DNA of 64,000 nucleotides from Desulfoluna butyratoxydans (GCF_900699765.1 NZ_CAADHO010000005.1:248001-312000); one strand, 5' to 3'. Positions 25,345 through 34,628 are shown, counted from the first letter of the stretch. A program made the numbers and translations. Notes: generated by a model from the letters alone, not told the origin.

Positions 25345-27057
25345 ATGAAACAAAAAAAGCCATCCTTTGAGCCCCAATGGCGAACCACCCCTCCGGAACC
25401 CGGAAGCTGGCGATCCATCTTCAAATGGGGAGCCCCGGACGGGTTCAAGCACCCCAACGCCAAGCTGTACGCCATGCTGAAGGAGACCTTCGGCCTCTCG
25501 GACGACGCCTTTACCGCCCCGGTCTCCTCCGGCGACGACCTTGTCACCTTAGGTGAAAACACCCCTGCCATCGATCCAGAAACCATGGAGGCCTTCACCG
25601 CCATCAGTGGCGAGGAAAACGTTTCTGTGAGCGACTACGACCGGGTGAAATACTCCACCGGAAAAACCATGGAGGAGATCTACGCCCTCCGGGATGGAAC
25701 CCCCGAAAAAGTAGCGGATCTCATCGTTCACCCCCGCACCGAAGAGGAGATCTCCCGCATCGTGGCCCTCTGCCACGAGAAAAAGATCCCCCTTCACGTC
25801 TTCGGCGGCGGCAGCTCCGTAACCCTGGGCCTCACACCCAAAAAAGGGGGCGTCACCCTGGTGATGGCCACCCACATGACCCGGGTGGTAGAGTTCAACG
25901 AGATCAACCAGACCATCACCGTGGAGTGCGGCATCATGGGCCCGGCCCTGGAAGAGCTCCTCAACAACGCCCCCAACACCTTCAACACCCGCCACACCTA
26001 CACCTGCGGCCACTTCCCCCAGTCCTTCGAGTTCTCCACCGTGGGCGGCTGGATTGCGGCCAAAGGATCGGGCCAGCAGTCCTCCTACTACGGCGACGCC
26101 GTGGACCTGGTTTTGGGCCAGACCTGCGTCACCCCTGCGGGTAAGATCACCACCCTCGATTTTCCCAGCACCGCCACAGGCCCCATGGTCAACGACATCC
26201 TCAAAGGGGGCGAAGGGGCCTACGGGGTCCTGACGCGCGCCACCCTCAAGGTGTTCCGCCACACCCCCGAGACCCGCAAACGCTTCAGCTTCATCTTCCC
26301 CACCTGGCAGGACGCGGTGAACGCCACCCGAGAGATCTCCCAGGCCGAATGCGGCATGCCCTCGGTGTTTCGCATCTCCGACCCGGAAGAGACCTATATC
26401 GGCCTCAAGCAACACGGCATCGAAGGCACCCCGCTGGACACCTTCATGACGTTTCGGGGCTACAAATCCGGCCAGCGCTGCCTGCTCCTCGGCCACACCG
26501 AAGGGGAGAAGGGATTCTCCAAAAACGTCTGTAAAAACGTCCGCCGCATCGCAAAGGCCAACGGAGCCATGAGCCTCACCGGCTACCCCGTCAAGCTCTG
26601 GCAGCACGGCCGCTTCAGCGACCCGTACCTGCGGGAGGACCTGAACGACTACGGCGTGGTCATCGACACCCTGGAGACCGGCGTCAAGTGGGACAACCTG
26701 CACCAGGTCCACATGGGCGTGCGCCAGTTCATCAAAAACCGCCCGGACACCCTGTGCATGACCCACTGCTCCCACATCTACCCCCAGGGGACCAACCTCT
26801 ACTTCATCTTCATCGGCAAATTCGAAACCCGGGATGAGTTCGTGACCTTTCAACGGGGCATTATCCAAAGCATCGAGGAAAACGGCGGCACCCTCTCCCA
26901 CCACCACGGCGTAGGCCGCATGATGGCCCCCCTCATGGAAAAACACCTCGGAAAGGGCCAGATGGACACCCTGAAAGCCTTAAAAAAACACTTCGACCCC
27001 AACAACATCATGAACCCCGGCGGCACCCTGGGCCTGGACGAGCCCACAGAGCCCTGA
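25345..27057 (+). CDS. FAD-binding oxidase, alkyldihydroxyacetonephosphate synthase-like
   Basis: 570 aa from the ATG at 25345 (AAGGAG upstream). The FAD_binding_4 domain spans residues about 115-290: VHPRTEEEISRIVALC, IPLHVFGGGSSVTLG, TVECGIMGPALEELL and SFEFSTVGGWIAAKGSGQQSSYYG, the last being the alkyl-DHAP-synthase fingerprint. The C-terminus has GGTLSHHHGVGRMM, equivalent to the catalytic His-rich loop of AGPS, and NIMNPGG. AGPS swaps the acyl chain of acyl-DHAP for a fatty alcohol in ether-lipid synthesis; some relatives are simple 2-hydroxyacid or glycerol-phosphate oxidases. The nearby glpD, FGGY kinase and FadR-type regulator support a glycerolipid role. Confidence 0.83.
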   Translation: MKQKKPSFEPQWRTTPPEPGSWRSIFKWGAPDGFKHPNAKLYAMLKETFGLSDDAFTAPVSSGDDLVTLGENTPAIDPETMEAFTAISGEENVSVSDYDRVKYSTGKTMEEIYALRDGTPEKVADLIVHPRTEEEISRIVALCHEKKIPLHVFGGGSSVTLGLTPKKGGVTLVMATHMTRVVEFNEINQTITVECGIMGPALEELLNNAPNTFNTRHTYTCGHFPQSFEFSTVGGWIAAKGSGQQSSYYGDAVDLVLGQTCVTPAGKITTLDFPSTATGPMVNDILKGGEGAYGVLTRATLKVFRHTPETRKRFSFIFPTWQDAVNATREISQAECGMPSVFRISDPEETYIGLKQHGIEGTPLDTFMTFRGYKSGQRCLLLGHTEGEKGFSKNVCKNVRRIAKANGAMSLTGYPVKLWQHGRFSDPYLREDLNDYGVVIDTLETGVKWDNLHQVHMGVRQFIKNRPDTLCMTHCSHIYPQGTNLYFIFIGKFETRDEFVTFQRGIIQSIEENGGTLSHHHGVGRMMAPLMEKHLGKGQMDTLKALKKHFDPNNIMNPGGTLGLDEPTEP

Positions 27058-27158
27058 CCCGAATTGCCCGAAGCACCCCAATAGCAGTAAGTTACAGCTT
27101 GTACCCATGAGATATCCGGGCTAAGGGAGATCGGGACCTGTGCCCCCGCTCCCAACAA

Positions 27159-27204
27159 AAAACCGCCTCCCCGGGTGACCCCACACCCGGAAGGCGGTTT
27201 TTTT
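27159..27204 (+). terminator. Strong rho-independent terminator
   Basis: AACCGCCTcCCCGGGTG pairs with CACCCGGaAGGCGGTT followed by seven T residues, about 105 nt after the flavoprotein stop. Confidence 0.92.
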
Positions 27205-27376
27205 ATGGCAACGAGCCCGTTCGTTTTCTGCGCAAGGCCAATGCCTTCACATCACCCCGGCACCCCAGGAGAAAACCCCATAAATTTGAGTCTTTTACTT
27301 CATAGACCCTTCCCTTGATTTCACCTATATTAAATACCGAAGTAAATCCCCTCATCAACAGCATTCCCCCTTAGAG

Positions 27377-27415
27377 AACAGGTGGACTTTCCCAGAGTCC
27401 GCCTGTTTTCTTTTT
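27377..27415 (+). terminator. Orphan rho-independent terminator, no gene upstream
   Basis: AACAGGTGGACT pairs with AGTCCGCCTGTT, followed by TTTTCTTTTT. It lies 170 nt after the previous terminator with no ORF between, so it may close a small RNA or a lost gene. Confidence 0.7.
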
Positions 27416-27471
27416 AGGGTGTCGACAACTCATCTCCCCCCCCCGTGTACTCACGCCAACATTCCGCCGAT

Positions 27472-28085
27472 CCACGTAGGATGGGCAAAGCGAAGCGTGC
27501 CCATCGAGCACCCCGAAGCCCCCTCACCCCAGGCCCGCCCCTACCCATACCGACACAAAATCCATAGGTTGCGACCCCACACAATTCCCGCCCCCCCCCA
27601 AACCAACACCCCTCCACCCCACGTAGGATGGCAAAGCGGAGCGTGCCCATCGAACACCCCGGAGCCCCCGCACACCAGGCCCGCCTCCACCCATACCGAC
27701 ACAAAATCCATAGGTTGCGACCCCACACAATCCCCCCCCCAAACCAACACCCCTCCACCCCACGTAGGATGGGCAAAGCGGAGCGTGCCCATCGAGCACC
27801 CCGAAGCCCCCTCACACCAGGCCCGCCCCCGCCCATACCAACACAAAATCCATAGGTTACGACCCCACACAATTCCCGTCCCCCAAACCAACACCCCTCC
27901 ACCCCACGTAGGATGGGCAAAGCGGAGCGTGCCCATCGAGCACCCCGAGCCCCCTCACACCAGGCCCGCCCCCGCCCATACCGACACAAAATCCATAGGT
28001 TACGACCCCACACAATTCCCGCCCCCCCCCCAAACCAACACCCCTCCACCCCACGTAGGATGGGCAAAGCGAAGCGTGCCCATCT
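27472..28085. repeat. Tandem array, 141-147 bp unit, four full and one partial copy
   Basis: Units begin CCACGTAGGATGGGCAAAG at 27472, 27619, 27760, 27904 and 28051 (spacings 147, 141, 144, 147). Each contains the inverted repeat GATGGGCA...TGCCCATC around AAGCGRAGCG (GAT/ATC arm slightly varied in copy 2), then a C-rich half with CATAGGTTRCGACCCC. Small indels sit in the poly-C runs. The hairpin half resembles a dispersed repeat common in bacterial genomes and recurs singly at 36974. Confidence 0.92.
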
Positions 28086-28438
28086 AACGCCCCGCCCTTC
28101 TCCCAACGTCACAGTCAAACACAAATATTCCCCGACAATACACCCAAAAAATCAAAACTCGTTTTAAATTGAAAATTCACGATTTCAGGCGTATGACTAA
28201 TGACGACAATCAATTGAAATGTTGTGTCAATTTCAGGTATTGCCCTGTTTCGATAGAACACTCGGAGTTAATACAACTGCGACCGCAAAAAAACAGCACA
28301 TAGGACAATCAAACTGGAAAATGCACTTGTTCACAGATATACCGACTTTATTGCGCAAAAAGGCACAATAGCCCACGTCAATGACAGTTTATGATGCATT
28401 TGATCGTTTTATTGAGCGATTAATGCACCATAATATAT

Positions 28439-28445
28439 GTTAGGC
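28439..28445 (+). other. Integron recombination box (R', GTTAGGC) at the start of the first cassette
   Basis: GTTAGGC fits the R' consensus GTTRRRY and is the exact reverse complement of the R'' box GCCTAAC at 30668, as expected for the two ends of one cassette. The rest of the upstream attC or attI is not clearly recognisable. Confidence 0.6.
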
Positions 28446-28475
28446 ACCAATATATATCTTGTAGGGATAATACCG

Positions 28476-30647
28476 ATGGAATCAGAAAAACGGACTGAAA
28501 ACGAGATATTTAGCGAATTGGAAAGTATTTGCCAATCTTCAGGTTATGTACATGCAATTGCTTACTTTTGTTTTAGAGATAACACAATAGGTTATACTGA
28601 TGAAATGAATGTTGATGATGTATTGCGCCAGTATACAACAGAAAGGCTTGTACGGACAGAAATATCAACGATCATAGGTCTTGCTTGCAAAACGACACTC
28701 GACACTACTCATCCTGGGCCAGCTAAAATTCAAGAGTACATAGACAGAACTGATGCACTTTTACTTGAACTTCACAAGGCTATGATGCCCCCGATTAAGG
28801 AACTAATTGATCCAAATAAACTATCAGATCCTGACTTCAATCCTTTTAAGAATGGGGATATGCTCAGAGAATCTATATTTTATGGTGGGGAATCAGCTTA
28901 TAACTTTCAATATAAAGACCTTTCATTAATTAAGTATAAACATGACAGTAAATGGTTTCAAGACAATAAAGGGTATTCAGTTGAGCAGGCTTGGATTTTA
29001 GTATCTTCGCTTGGGCAGCTACAAAATAACAAAATCAACAAAGTATTTCCGGCTTTAACAGAAAAACATCCTAATGAATGGACAATTTATCCGAGCTTCA
29101 CTTTTACTGCGGAAGAACTTTCAGAATTATCTGGCATCGAAATAAGTATTACAAAATCCTTCATTGAGTCTTTTGTAGTTCCTGAGAGTATCGACAATAA
29201 TACTTTTGCCGCCTTAGATGATTTTAATCCTCTAAATGCTTATCCAATAATAAAAGTTAGCGACACTGAATATCTGCTTTTTCAGAACTACAGTTTAGTA
29301 GAAGCTATGTATGAAACTCCTTTCTTTTGGTTTAACGATGATAAAGGCTATAAAAATAAAGCCAAAGAAAATAGAGGCTTGTTCACAGAGAAGTTTTCAG
29401 AGGAGCGTTTAAAACTTGTATTTGGTGAGAACCGTGTTTTTACAAATATAGATATTTACAAAGATAAAAAAACAAGAGTTGGAGAGATAGATGTTCTTGT
29501 TGTCTTTTCCAATCGCGCTATTGTGTTACAAGCAAAGTCTAAAAAACTCACAATAGCCGCCAGAAAAGGTAATGATAATTGTCTTCGTGAAGATTTTAAA
29601 AAAGCAGTTCAAGACGCATACGATCAAGCATTTTCTTGTTCAGAGTTTTTAAACGATCAAAATTATAAATTAATAGATTCGGATGGTAATGAGTTAACCT
29701 TAAATAGAAATTATCGCGAAATATATCCGTTTTGTGTTATTTCAGATCATTATCCGGCACTTAGTTTTCAAGCACGGCAGTTTCTTAAGTACAATACGAC
29801 TAATGAAATTATGCCTCCATTTATAATGGATGTGTTTCTTTTAGACGTAATGACTGAAATGTTACAGTCCCCACTATATTTTTTGAGTTATATCAACCGA
29901 AGAGTTACATATTCTGAGCGAATTTTATCTAATCATGAACTAACGATACTGTCTTATCATCTTAAGCAGAACCTCTGGATAGAAAACGATGTATCAATGA
30001 TCCAATTAGGAGATGACATTTGTGCAGATTTAGATCTATCTATGTTAAACAGAAGGTACAAAACACCTGGTGTAGATACACCAGATGGAATACTGACAAA
30101 ATTTAGGGGTACAACCTTTGGCCAGATTATTAATGAAATAGATAATCTGGATGACCCTGCCACTATTGACCTTGGTTTTATGCTGCTATCCTTAAGCAGT
30201 GACACGGTAAACCAAATAAATAATAGTATAGATCATTTATGCAATTTACACATGCAAGATAGTAAACATCACGACCTCACGTTAGGCTTTGATAAGGGAC
30301 AAAGTGGGCTAACGATCCATTGCAATAGTGATAGGTCAGAAGTTAGTGCCCCAAGGCTAAGGAATCATTGCCACAAAAGGAAATATGCTCTTAAAGCTAA
30401 AACTTGGTTTGGGTTATGTATCGTTCCCAAAAGCAAAAGGATTAAATTTGGTTTGGAGTTGAGCTTCGACTGGGAGCAGTCAGATCAAATGGATGAATTG
30501 ACAAAAGATTTACCTGCTCCTCAGATTTTAAGCAATGGAAGGAAGTTCAATTTCCGAACAAAAAAAAGGCATGGTCGTAAAATAGGACGAAATGAACCCT
30601 GTCCCTGTGGAAGCGGAAAAAAATACAAAAAATGTTGTCTTAATTAA
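28476..30647 (+). CDS. Cassette-encoded protein with PD-(D/E)XK-like nuclease core and SEC-C zinc motif (723 aa)
   Basis: Start 28476 (MESEKRTENEIFSELES) has AGGG upstream and lies just inside the cassette boundary. Residues about 330-390 contain RVGEIDVLVVFSNRAIVLQAKSKK, the D-x(n)-QAK arrangement of PD-(D/E)XK / NERD-like nucleases. The C-terminus is GRNEPCPCGSGKKYKKCC, a SEC-C metal-binding motif. The rest is unrecognised and predicted helical. Low GC contrasts with the flanking core. It is very long for an integron cassette gene. A nucleic-acid-targeting or defence role is possible but not shown. Confidence 0.75.
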   Translation: MESEKRTENEIFSELESICQSSGYVHAIAYFCFRDNTIGYTDEMNVDDVLRQYTTERLVRTEISTIIGLACKTTLDTTHPGPAKIQEYIDRTDALLLELHKAMMPPIKELIDPNKLSDPDFNPFKNGDMLRESIFYGGESAYNFQYKDLSLIKYKHDSKWFQDNKGYSVEQAWILVSSLGQLQNNKINKVFPALTEKHPNEWTIYPSFTFTAEELSELSGIEISITKSFIESFVVPESIDNNTFAALDDFNPLNAYPIIKVSDTEYLLFQNYSLVEAMYETPFFWFNDDKGYKNKAKENRGLFTEKFSEERLKLVFGENRVFTNIDIYKDKKTRVGEIDVLVVFSNRAIVLQAKSKKLTIAARKGNDNCLREDFKKAVQDAYDQAFSCSEFLNDQNYKLIDSDGNELTLNRNYREIYPFCVISDHYPALSFQARQFLKYNTTNEIMPPFIMDVFLLDVMTEMLQSPLYFLSYINRRVTYSERILSNHELTILSYHLKQNLWIENDVSMIQLGDDICADLDLSMLNRRYKTPGVDTPDGILTKFRGTTFGQIINEIDNLDDPATIDLGFMLLSLSSDTVNQINNSIDHLCNLHMQDSKHHDLTLGFDKGQSGLTIHCNSDRSEVSAPRLRNHCHKRKYALKAKTWFGLCIVPKSKRIKFGLELSFDWEQSDQMDELTKDLPAPQILSNGRKFNFRTKKRHGRKIGRNEPCPCGSGKKYKKCCLN

Positions 30648-30667
30648 CATAGAACAATTGATTTTGT

Positions 30668-30756
30668 GCCTAACAAGGCAAATTAACATGGACTGCCAAA
30701 AGTCGCGCCGCTTCGCTCTGCTTCCTTTTGGCAGCCGGTTATTTGCGTCGTTATCT
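30668..30756 (+). repeat. attC site 1
   Basis: R'' box GCCTAAC at 30668, R' box GTTATCT at 30750. Between them, TGCCAAAAG pairs with CTTTTGGCA to form the folded stem, and the 3' half reads GCCGGTTATTTGCGTC, a form seen in many chromosomal attC sites. 89 bp, within the usual 57-141 bp range. Confidence 0.85.
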
Positions 30757-30797
30757 TACACAATCATGATGTAAACCGAATAGAGGGTCAAATACCA

Positions 30798-31466
30798 ATG
30801 ATTAAAAGCATTACCCTTTTTTTGAGTGGCGCATTTTCAGTTGTCATATTGTACTATTTGACGCCAATCTTGCTTGAAAAATTTATTATATCTTATGATC
30901 GTATTGAGCGAACAAAGGACAACTCTACCTTTCCTTCTGTTATTTACTGTTCATTAGCAGTTGATTCAAAAAATATATATTTTACCTCTCAGATAATTGA
31001 TCAAAAAACATTAAGTTCACAAAGTTTTATTCATTCAATTGACAAATCGAATGGAAAAGAAAATTGGCGGACTGAAATAAGTGATGTCACTGGAAGTCAG
31101 ATAATTTCAACAAAAGATATGGTATTGATAATTGGGTCAACACAAATCTATGCAATAGATCGTCTTAGCGGTGAACTACTATGGGATAATAAATGTGAAT
31201 TTATAAATTTTTCATACACATTCGATGATAACTTCATTTTCATTAGAAACAATGGTGAGATTTCGGCCATTGACATGAAAAATGGTGAGAAATCTTGGGT
31301 TGTTCAAACATATGATAATATTCCCATTGGACAAATTTCACACAAAAATGGTGAGATCTTTTATACAAATTTAGATGGCTTAATCAAAATTGTTTCAGCA
31401 ACAAATGGAGAAGAAATCGGTTCTTATACAACTGATATTCCGAATGTTTTAACAACAAAAAGATGA
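30798..31466 (+). CDS. Membrane-anchored PQQ-like beta-propeller protein (222 aa)
   Basis: Residues about 3-24 form an N-terminal hydrophobic anchor (ITLFLSGAFSVVILYYL). The rest carries PQQ-like blade repeats: FIHSIDKSNGKENW, IYAIDRLSGELLWDN, ISAIDMKNGEKSW and IVSATNGEEIG. With only about four blades it is shorter than the seven- or eight-blade BamB-like or dehydrogenase propellers, but cassette borders show it is complete. AGAGGG lies 10 nt before the ATG. Its stop TGA lies inside the R'' box of its attC. Confidence 0.75.
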   Translation: MIKSITLFLSGAFSVVILYYLTPILLEKFIISYDRIERTKDNSTFPSVIYCSLAVDSKNIYFTSQIIDQKTLSSQSFIHSIDKSNGKENWRTEISDVTGSQIISTKDMVLIIGSTQIYAIDRLSGELLWDNKCEFINFSYTFDDNFIFIRNNGEISAIDMKNGEKSWVVQTYDNIPIGQISHKNGEIFYTNLDGLIKIVSATNGEEIGSYTTDIPNVLTTKR

Positions 31467-31552
31467 CAATAAAATAAACTCGGACGTCACAAAGCTGCTC
31501 CGCTCGTTCCTCGCTCCGCAACTTTGCAACGCCGGTTATTTAAGCGTTATAT
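31461..31552 (+). repeat. attC site 2
   Basis: R'' AGATGAC (one change from the exact complement of GTTATCT at 30750), R' GTTATAT at 31546. Inner pairing CAAAG/CTTTG and the 3' half GCCGGTTATTTAAGC match attC site 1. 92 bp. Confidence 0.85.
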
Positions 31553-31675
31553 GTCTTTAAATCTCTGTATTCGATCAATAGGAACGTTTGAATGCAGTAT
31601 TAACTTGTTAATAAAATTGAAATGTGCTGTTTGTGGTCTTAGCATAATCATAGTTGTAATAAAAGGAGCTAATTT

Positions 31676-32095
31676 GTGGTGGGTCTTATAATTTTCATAT
31701 CGGTTTTTATCTTTTTGGTTTTTGTTTCCATTTTTACTACGAACAAAAAGCGCGACAAAGCAGCAATAACAAGTATAACTAATATTGAAATGGAATTGAT
31801 TCAAGCCAGAAAGGACATAGTTTTTATTACTGGCTCTCAGATTGAAGGGCGTGAAGTTCTCAGTGTTATTGGCGGTGTACGTGGTATCTCTAAAACGCAA
31901 GCTACAGGGACTGCGGAGTTCGAACTAAGTGAAAAAGAAGCACTACTAAGTCTCCTAAATGAAGCTCGGCAGTTAGGGGCAAATGGCGTTGTAGATGTTA
32001 AACTAAACACTGGAACGTATGAAAAACAAGGCTCAAGGTGGCAAGTATCGCAATCAATATACACGGGTACAGCTGTGTTATTGGAAGACATCTAA
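31676..32095 (+). CDS. Membrane-anchored YbjQ-like (UPF0145) domain protein (139 aa)
   Basis: Starts at GTG with AAAAGGAG 6 nt upstream. Residues 2-20 form a transmembrane anchor (VGLIIFISVFIFLVFVSIF). Residues about 55-139 resemble the YbjQ/UPF0145 fold: REVLSVIGGVRGIS, LLNEARQLGANGVVDVKLNTG and GTAVLLED. The family function is unknown. Single gene of the third cassette; its attC is broken by an intron-like insertion 30 nt downstream. Confidence 0.72.
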   Translation: MVGLIIFISVFIFLVFVSIFTTNKKRDKAAITSITNIEMELIQARKDIVFITGSQIEGREVLSVIGGVRGISKTQATGTAEFELSEKEALLSLLNEARQLGANGVVDVKLNTGTYEKQGSRWQVSQSIYTGTAVLLEDI

Positions 32096-32123
32096 TTTGG
32101 CTTTTTCAACTCTGAGAACAGAC

Positions 32124-33059
32124 ATATAATCGGGTAGCCGGGGGTTTCTCTCCCCCAGCCCCCACACCACCCGGCATGCGGGTCCGCACCTGGCGTTTCA
32201 CAAAGATATCCGGGCCGTAGCCAGGAAAAAGTGTTAAAAACGAATCTTATACCAAGATGACGGTTTCCACTTTTAACCCTTCAAGGGCACGTAACCCACG
32301 CCGCGCCTGTTCCATACTCCTCCTGTCGGATTTATTGTAGCAACAGAGCACATGGTTGCACCGTTGTTCTTCATGTTCGGTCCTTCGGCAGGGTGAGTCC
32401 TCCAGCGATTACCTCGGGGTGTCTCGCGGCTCGTTTCCAAACGTCACTCCCTCAATGACGTATTCCTACACCTACTATGACCTCTGCTGACTCCTGTTCG
32501 ACCACTGCCTGTGTTGCCACAATCAGCGCTTCCATACGGCTGCAAAGTCGAACAGGCCTCCCCGGACTCAGTTTAGTACCCCCTTGAGGGGTGTAAGAAC
32601 GTAATCTTTCTTTACACAACCGCAGCATTTACCATATCACTCTGAATCCTGGACTTCGTCATGTTGTGCTGACTCATCCAGAGACTTGACCTTATATGCT
32701 GTTTCTGTTCGTCGGCTCATAGATTTGCCATAGAGTGACCAAGCCCTCCGGTCGTTCTCGCTGACGCTCGTGATTCCGTTCCGCTCCATCTCCTCCAGAC
32801 GAAACCTCACGGCGCCGCCCTTGTCTTAGGATAGTGCTTATGCTAAACCGTTGTTTGGTAAGCAGGATTCACGCAAAGAGGACCTCCCGCTTAAACTTCC
32901 GGGTCATCTCATAAGATTACGCCCATGTCGGTCGTACACAAGCCATTTCACCGGACGGGCTTACAGCTGCTCTTTGGCGAGCGCCTTCGGTTTTTACATA
33001 ATTTAAACTATTTACCGGTGTCGGCCCTCGTCGCCCGCGCGGTTAATTCAGCGTTATGT
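32124..33059 (+). repeat. attC site 3, interrupted by an intron-like element
   Basis: R'' ATATAAT at 32124 complements R' GTTATAT of the same cassette (31546) at six of seven positions; the site resumes at 32940 and ends in R' GTTATGT at 33053. Removing 32131-32939 leaves a site of about 127 bp. Confidence 0.65.
32131..32939 (-). mobile_element. ORF-less group IIC-attC intron-like element, copy 1
   Basis: Read on the minus strand it starts near GTGTACGACC and ends with a domain V-like hairpin (GTGCGGACCCGCATGCCGGG) and a domain VI-like stem closing in GGCTACCCGA. It sits in the R'' box of an attC, antisense to the cassettes, and is preceded by a small stem-loop (AAGCC/GGCTT): the placement known for group IIC-attC introns. 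No reverse transcriptase is encoded. A second copy at 35204 is over 90 percent identical by eye through much of its length. Exact ends are approximate. Confidence 0.6.
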
Positions 33060-33102
33060 TTCAGTACACTCTATTGTTAATCCATATTGAGGAACCTGAA
33101 TA

Positions 33103-33660
33103 ATGGATACGGAAAATAAGGCAGCGATATTGGCTCGCGCAGGAATTGTTAGTGTTGGTTTGGCTGCTATCGTTTGTGGCATCAATCTCTTGAGTGAGAG
33201 TCTTGGAATTATTGGCAACACAATAAATCGTCAATTTGGTCACGAGTTAGGCCTCGATAGCATTATCGTACTGTGTAGTTCCCTTATCGGGCCAGCTTTT
33301 ATGTTAATATTTGGAATCGCACTTCTAAAAAAGACGGAATCAATTTCACAAAAATACTTTTCTATTAGCTCTATCTCGACAGAAATACTAATATACCGAA
33401 TGCTCTTTTGTATCTTGGGGTTATATCACATTTCTCGTGGCTTCATCGATTTCTTAACGCTCTCTACGAATCTTTCTGTTTATTATTTCACACCTTCAAA
33501 TATTGACATTCAAATGAGTCCTTCGAGCTATGTGCCCTGGCTTGTTGGGGCAGTGGCAAATTTTTCATTGGGTATTTTTCTATTTCGGGGTGCTCCGGGG
33601 CTTTTTGGTTGGTACTTAGGTCGTTGTCACTCTGTAGACAAAAGCGTTATAAAAACATAA
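33103..33660 (+). CDS. Cassette-encoded integral membrane protein (185 aa)
   Basis: No family recognised. Four hydrophobic segments are visible (about residues 13-36, 51-75, 91-112 and 140-165), with GIVSVGLAAIVCGINLL first. GAGG lies about 9 nt upstream of the ATG. The stop codon lies inside the R'' box of the attC that follows, so the gene fills its cassette exactly. AT-rich relative to the chromosomal core. Confidence 0.72.
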   Translation: MDTENKAAILARAGIVSVGLAAIVCGINLLSESLGIIGNTINRQFGHELGLDSIIVLCSSLIGPAFMLIFGIALLKKTESISQKYFSISSISTEILIYRMLFCILGLYHISRGFIDFLTLSTNLSVYYFTPSNIDIQMSPSSYVPWLVGAVANFSLGIFLFRGAPGLFGWYLGRCHSVDKSVIKT

Positions 33661-33760
33661 CAATTGACTCATGGCCGCCCCCAAAAAGCTGGCCAAGTCT
33701 TTCGTAACTTCACCCGCTACCCCTATCAGCTTTTTGGGTCGGCATAGCCACGCGTTCGGC
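33655..33760 (+). repeat. attC site 4
   Basis: R'' ACATAAC at 33655 is the exact complement of R' GTTATGT at 33053, confirming one cassette; R' GTTCGGC at 33754. The inner arms CCAAAAAGCTG and CAGCTTTTTGG pair. 106 bp. Confidence 0.87.
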
Positions 33761-33784
33761 TTCTACAACACAAGGATCTACACC

Positions 33785-34454
33785 ATGGGAATGCATGGCC
33801 ATTTCAAAGCTGTTCCTCAAAAAATTGTACCACTCCTTTTGGAGTATCCTTTTTTTGTTAACTACTTAGTTGGTTCAATCTCAGCTGACATAACATCCCT
33901 TGACCAATACATACGTTATTTAGAGAATTAACAAATAAGGCAGAATACAAAATACCAGAATGACCTTAACCAAGTTAACTCCAATTCAGAATTGATAAAT
34001 GATCTTAATTTCGAATTACAAGTGAAATTTGGTGTGGTGAAGTCATATATTCCGATGATCGACCAACTTCGTGAATCAAAGGAATTATCCGTTGATCAGT
34101 ACTGGCAAGCTATTCACTTTTTAGTTAACAGTAAATTTGAAGGTGGTAATTCACCTTTAGAAAAGTTTGTTTTAGGCGGAAAACCCATTGGTGAAAATAT
34201 GGGGTATGATCCACCTATGCTATTAAATTCTTCAGAAGTTCTGAGATATCACCGAAGAGTTGAATCGGTTTTCTGTAGAACAAATACGAAGAGTGTACAG
34301 TCCTTTAAGTTTTAACAACCATGAAATTTATCCCGAATTTACCGAATGGGGAGAATGCTCTGTCGAACCAATTCTTGATTATTATTTGAAGCTTGTTTCA
34401 TATTACAATCAGGCTGCAAATAATAATTATTCAATGATTATTTATATATCATGA
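33785..34454 (+). pseudogene. DUF1877 (YfbM-like) gene broken by a stop codon and a frameshift
   Basis: The start MGMHGHFKAVPQKI at 33785 is the typical DUF1877 opening. An in-frame TAA ends this part at 33931. The same frame then continues through SPLEKFVLGGKPIGENMGYDPPMLL, the family's central motif, to about 34290, where a +1 frameshift is needed to reach the conserved end (NNHEIYPEFTEW ... YSMIIYIS, stop 34454). Together the three parts cover a full-length protein of about 220 aa. A sequencing error could explain one lesion but two make decay more likely. Confidence 0.75.
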
Positions 34455-34467
34455 ATATAGGAGTAAA

Positions 34468-34530
34468 GCCGAACAAACACTTGCACGCCGACCGACCGCA
34501 AGTGCTGCTTTTCGGCCCTGTTCGTTGGCC
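34468..34530 (+). repeat. attC site 5
   Basis: R'' GCCGAAC at 34468 is the exact complement of R' GTTCGGC at 33754; R' GTTGGCC at 34524. The arms CACTTGC and GCAAGTG pair. 63 bp, a short attC. Confidence 0.87.
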
Positions 34531-34628
34531 GATAGTTTTCAAATATCAAACACCGTCATGTACCCGCGCCCGTCGGGTGAAGTATGGCGTTCGCCTTGGA
34601 ACCCATGATGTGAACTGGACAAAACAAT

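Larger units (their letters stand above)
27205..28438. other. Gene-free region bordering the accessory block
   Basis: Holds an orphan terminator (27377-27415), the tandem repeat array (27472-28085) and about 350 nt of AT-rich sequence up to the first cassette boundary. Long open frames on both strands in 27414-28124 are products of the repeat, not genes. Confidence 0.7.

Noticed and set aside
25549..26946. 465-aa minus-strand ORF
   Set aside because: Antisense to the alkyl-DHAP-synthase-like gene, which has clear FAD-binding motifs.
27472..28085. Possible CRISPR array
   Set aside because: Repeats of 141-147 bp have no unique spacers and there are no cas genes nearby.
27414..28124. Open frames of 222 and 236 aa on both strands
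   Set aside because: Both are translations of the 141-147 bp tandem repeat, which lacks stops because of its C-rich composition; no start signals.
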